From Paracrocinitomix sp040880585 (GTDB lineage: Bacteria > Bacteroidota > Bacteroidia > Flavobacteriales_D > Crocinitomicaceae), in contig JBBDID010000021.1 of assembly GCA_040880585.1 (NCBI GenBank), forward strand, positions 1-64,000: 64,000 bases of DNA, given 5' to 3'. Of this stretch, positions 63,601-64,000 are shown one piece after another (position 1 is the first letter of the stretch; the number at the start of each line of letters is the position of its first letter). The translations under genes and the position numbers were made by a program. The notes beneath the pieces were generated by a model that worked only from the letters and a program-made list of their open reading frames with translations, was not told the origin of the DNA and searched no databases.

Positions 63601-64000
63601 AAGAGCATATTATATGACAGATGGAGTGAATCATACCTTAAACCCGGGAGATGTTATCCTAAACTCATGGCCGCTTAATAGTTATTGCAATACGGCATTC
63701 ATTGGGTCTACATTTGGGCAGGCACAATGTACGTACATTATGGATTTAACCAATGTGACCAATACATCTGCAAATTGTGTAGGGCACACTTTTAGGTTTG
63801 AAAAAGATGCAAATGGCAATCCATTAGCTAACCCGTTTTGGTGGCCTATAGCTCCAAATGATATGGTGAAAATGGGCTATACCCTACACCTTGAAACGGC
63901 TTATGCCGGTATAGATGAGCAAGAAAAAGAATTTGGATTCTCTTGTTTTCCAAATCCTTCCGAATCTATGCTCACCGTGCAGTTTGAACTGCTTGAACAA
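60677..64000 (+). CDS. Giant T9SS subtilisin-like (S8) protein with beta-propeller repeats, C-terminus truncated
   Basis: 1108 residues visible, open to the edge. Signal peptide MKNFIKLIFVAGGLLMGKTNFAQ; about residues 25-430 are SBBP-like repeats (DNAYDI-type, e.g. GNIYVVGYTERDSGGYNYLTIKY). The peptidase domain has Asp625 in VFDTG, His671 in NGHGTKVAGV and Ser866 in SGTSSATAHVSG. The usual GTSMAxP becomes GTSSATA, which is unusual. From about 1080, FSCFPNPSESMLTVQFELLEQ begins a type A T9SS sorting domain (FPNPxxxxLxV), so little more than the end is missing. An extracellular protease or protease-like adhesin. Confidence 0.92.
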   Translation, partial: MKNFIKLIFVAGGLLMGKTNFAQVNYTNLEWVDQTPVVGDTYFHTSSMVSGGQLYVTSNVMNEGGHTDILLIKYGEGGDTTWSSTFNGSANGDDYGIELTTYAGNYIYVTGAVENTSSGYDYAVLKIDASNGDLEWSYTFDGPQGGTDIPSDIVVDENDLVYVCGAIEDAYGYSDFGVIRIDDSGNFDWSMAYDDNQLWDGATALTLMENNELGVTGGSNYEAGVWNVTVLELDRDDGSIISEVQSTSTSVAFLEVTAMTTDADNNLYLTGYTQGSDKDVHTVKFDSTLTVEWVVDYDGGNDDEGNDIEVDSQGNIYVVGYTERDSGGYNYLTIKYESDGNEDWVRELGNATPNTEYATAEKLDLDNQANIYLTGTVEQGSESGMSFVMYDTDGNIKLYRKYETQSVSDRAYDIDFYGNAVYITGLSHSTATGTLTVLKYELAERDMTVVQESGVDSYVADELIVSINPDSMITSTVNDKDKIFGELDEFVTAGVISDLSTVYPSINWNRVRTYKIHKRLTTNDTTTITRTGYEMEMPKFWAHLLISIPNEDELAVLDSLDNSSIHLSVNGVELNDLFSLAADPLYTTNQWSMYESTTYPDADIGTDGAWNYETGKDHIKVGVFDTGIMYSHQDLGGSIDPNGKIKDGWDYTAGSGMPITSVPNNGDENGHGTKVAGVIGALKDNETGIAGIAGGYWPYAPGEVIQGDPDPLENRGVSLYALKVGYSSGYIDGSVVEEALTEGASNSTTGYGYGLDILNCSFVKNIDAFDDSVWNAMSEAQEYVFRNGAVLVAAKGNNGQNSYATPAYAWREYWVVAVGGSDTLGNYHSSANYGNQMDLVAPYSSQLAYTTDNDANNDYGSFSGTSSATAHVSGVAALMMSYINDETPSAANLFPDDVEYLIKHYANDIDELPADFGYDDLTGYGLLNADSTMEYLDTTQYLIRHYFTEFVFDSSNWASQDGFTVKYKDGNIYKVRAYYMTDGVNHTLNPGDVILNSWPLNSYCNTAFIGSTFGQAQCTYIMDLTNVTNTSANCVGHTFRFEKDANGNPLANPFWWPIAPNDMVKMGYTLHLETAYAGIDEQEKEFGFSCFPNPSESMLTVQFELLEQ

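Overview
The window is a dense, AT-rich stretch of a Bacteroidota chromosome, most likely from an aerobic or microaerophilic member of the Flavobacteriales (Crocinitomicaceae/Cryomorphaceae-like). Several features support this: very large secreted proteins with type IX secretion sorting signals (a type B C-terminal domain at 37203-43553 and the start of a type A domain at the right edge), a fused CcoN-CcoO cytochrome oxidase, TAnnTTTG promoter elements, and near absence of Shine-Dalgarno sequences except at infC. The family-level placement is inference. I see no tRNA, rRNA, CRISPR array, phage or intact insertion sequence.

Layout from left to right. 1-3130 is the N-terminal part of a giant secreted protein with CUB-like, cysteine-rich DCGG and HYR-like modules; its C-terminus lies outside the window. 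3159-9386 is a minus-strand group: a small secreted protein, a LysM/periplasmic-binding-fold protein coupled to guaA, two tandem paralogues of unknown function, and a MerR regulator. 9571-11763 is a plus-strand group of a pRiA4b ORF-3-like protein, a methyltransferase and a TraB/GumN lipoprotein. 11765-26303 is a respiratory and low-oxygen region. It holds two universal stress proteins, ccoS-ccoNO-ccoQ-ccoP-ccoG-ccoH plus a SafE-like membrane protein, the copper ATPase ccoI, and a PAS histidine kinase with a CheY-CRP fusion regulator. 26490-29215 holds an FKBP isomerase, queD and oxygen-independent hemN.

29216-30430 is repeat-rich (REP-like hairpins and a 33-bp tandem triplet) around an outer-membrane protein gene. 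Then come dinB, dnaK and dnaN, with a long perfect inverted repeat between dnaK and dnaN. Next are two envelope genes, the second of which carries a textbook -1 frameshift signal, and a 2116-residue PKD-repeat protein. comEC and envelope genes follow. 48255-51457 is the translation operon thrS-infC-rpmI-rplT, in which infC appears to start at ATA behind a strong Shine-Dalgarno sequence. The rest is a J-domain protein, a ChaN-like protein, an AhpD-like protein, queE, a PorE-like OmpA lipoprotein, a UbiA prenyltransferase, maf, a nitroreductase and an outer-membrane protein. A strongly structured leader precedes a giant subtilisin-like T9SS protein cut by the right edge.

Functionally, the cbb3 oxidase, its copper and assembly factors, anaerobic heme synthesis, stress proteins and the kinase/CheY-CRP pair look like one microaerobic adaptation unit. 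The most noteworthy non-coding or recoding signals are the frameshift at 36957-36962, the infC start, the structured leader at 60363-60549, a MITE-like element at 20182-20439, and the dnaK-dnaN inverted repeat. No clearly new multi-gene defence or mobile system was found.
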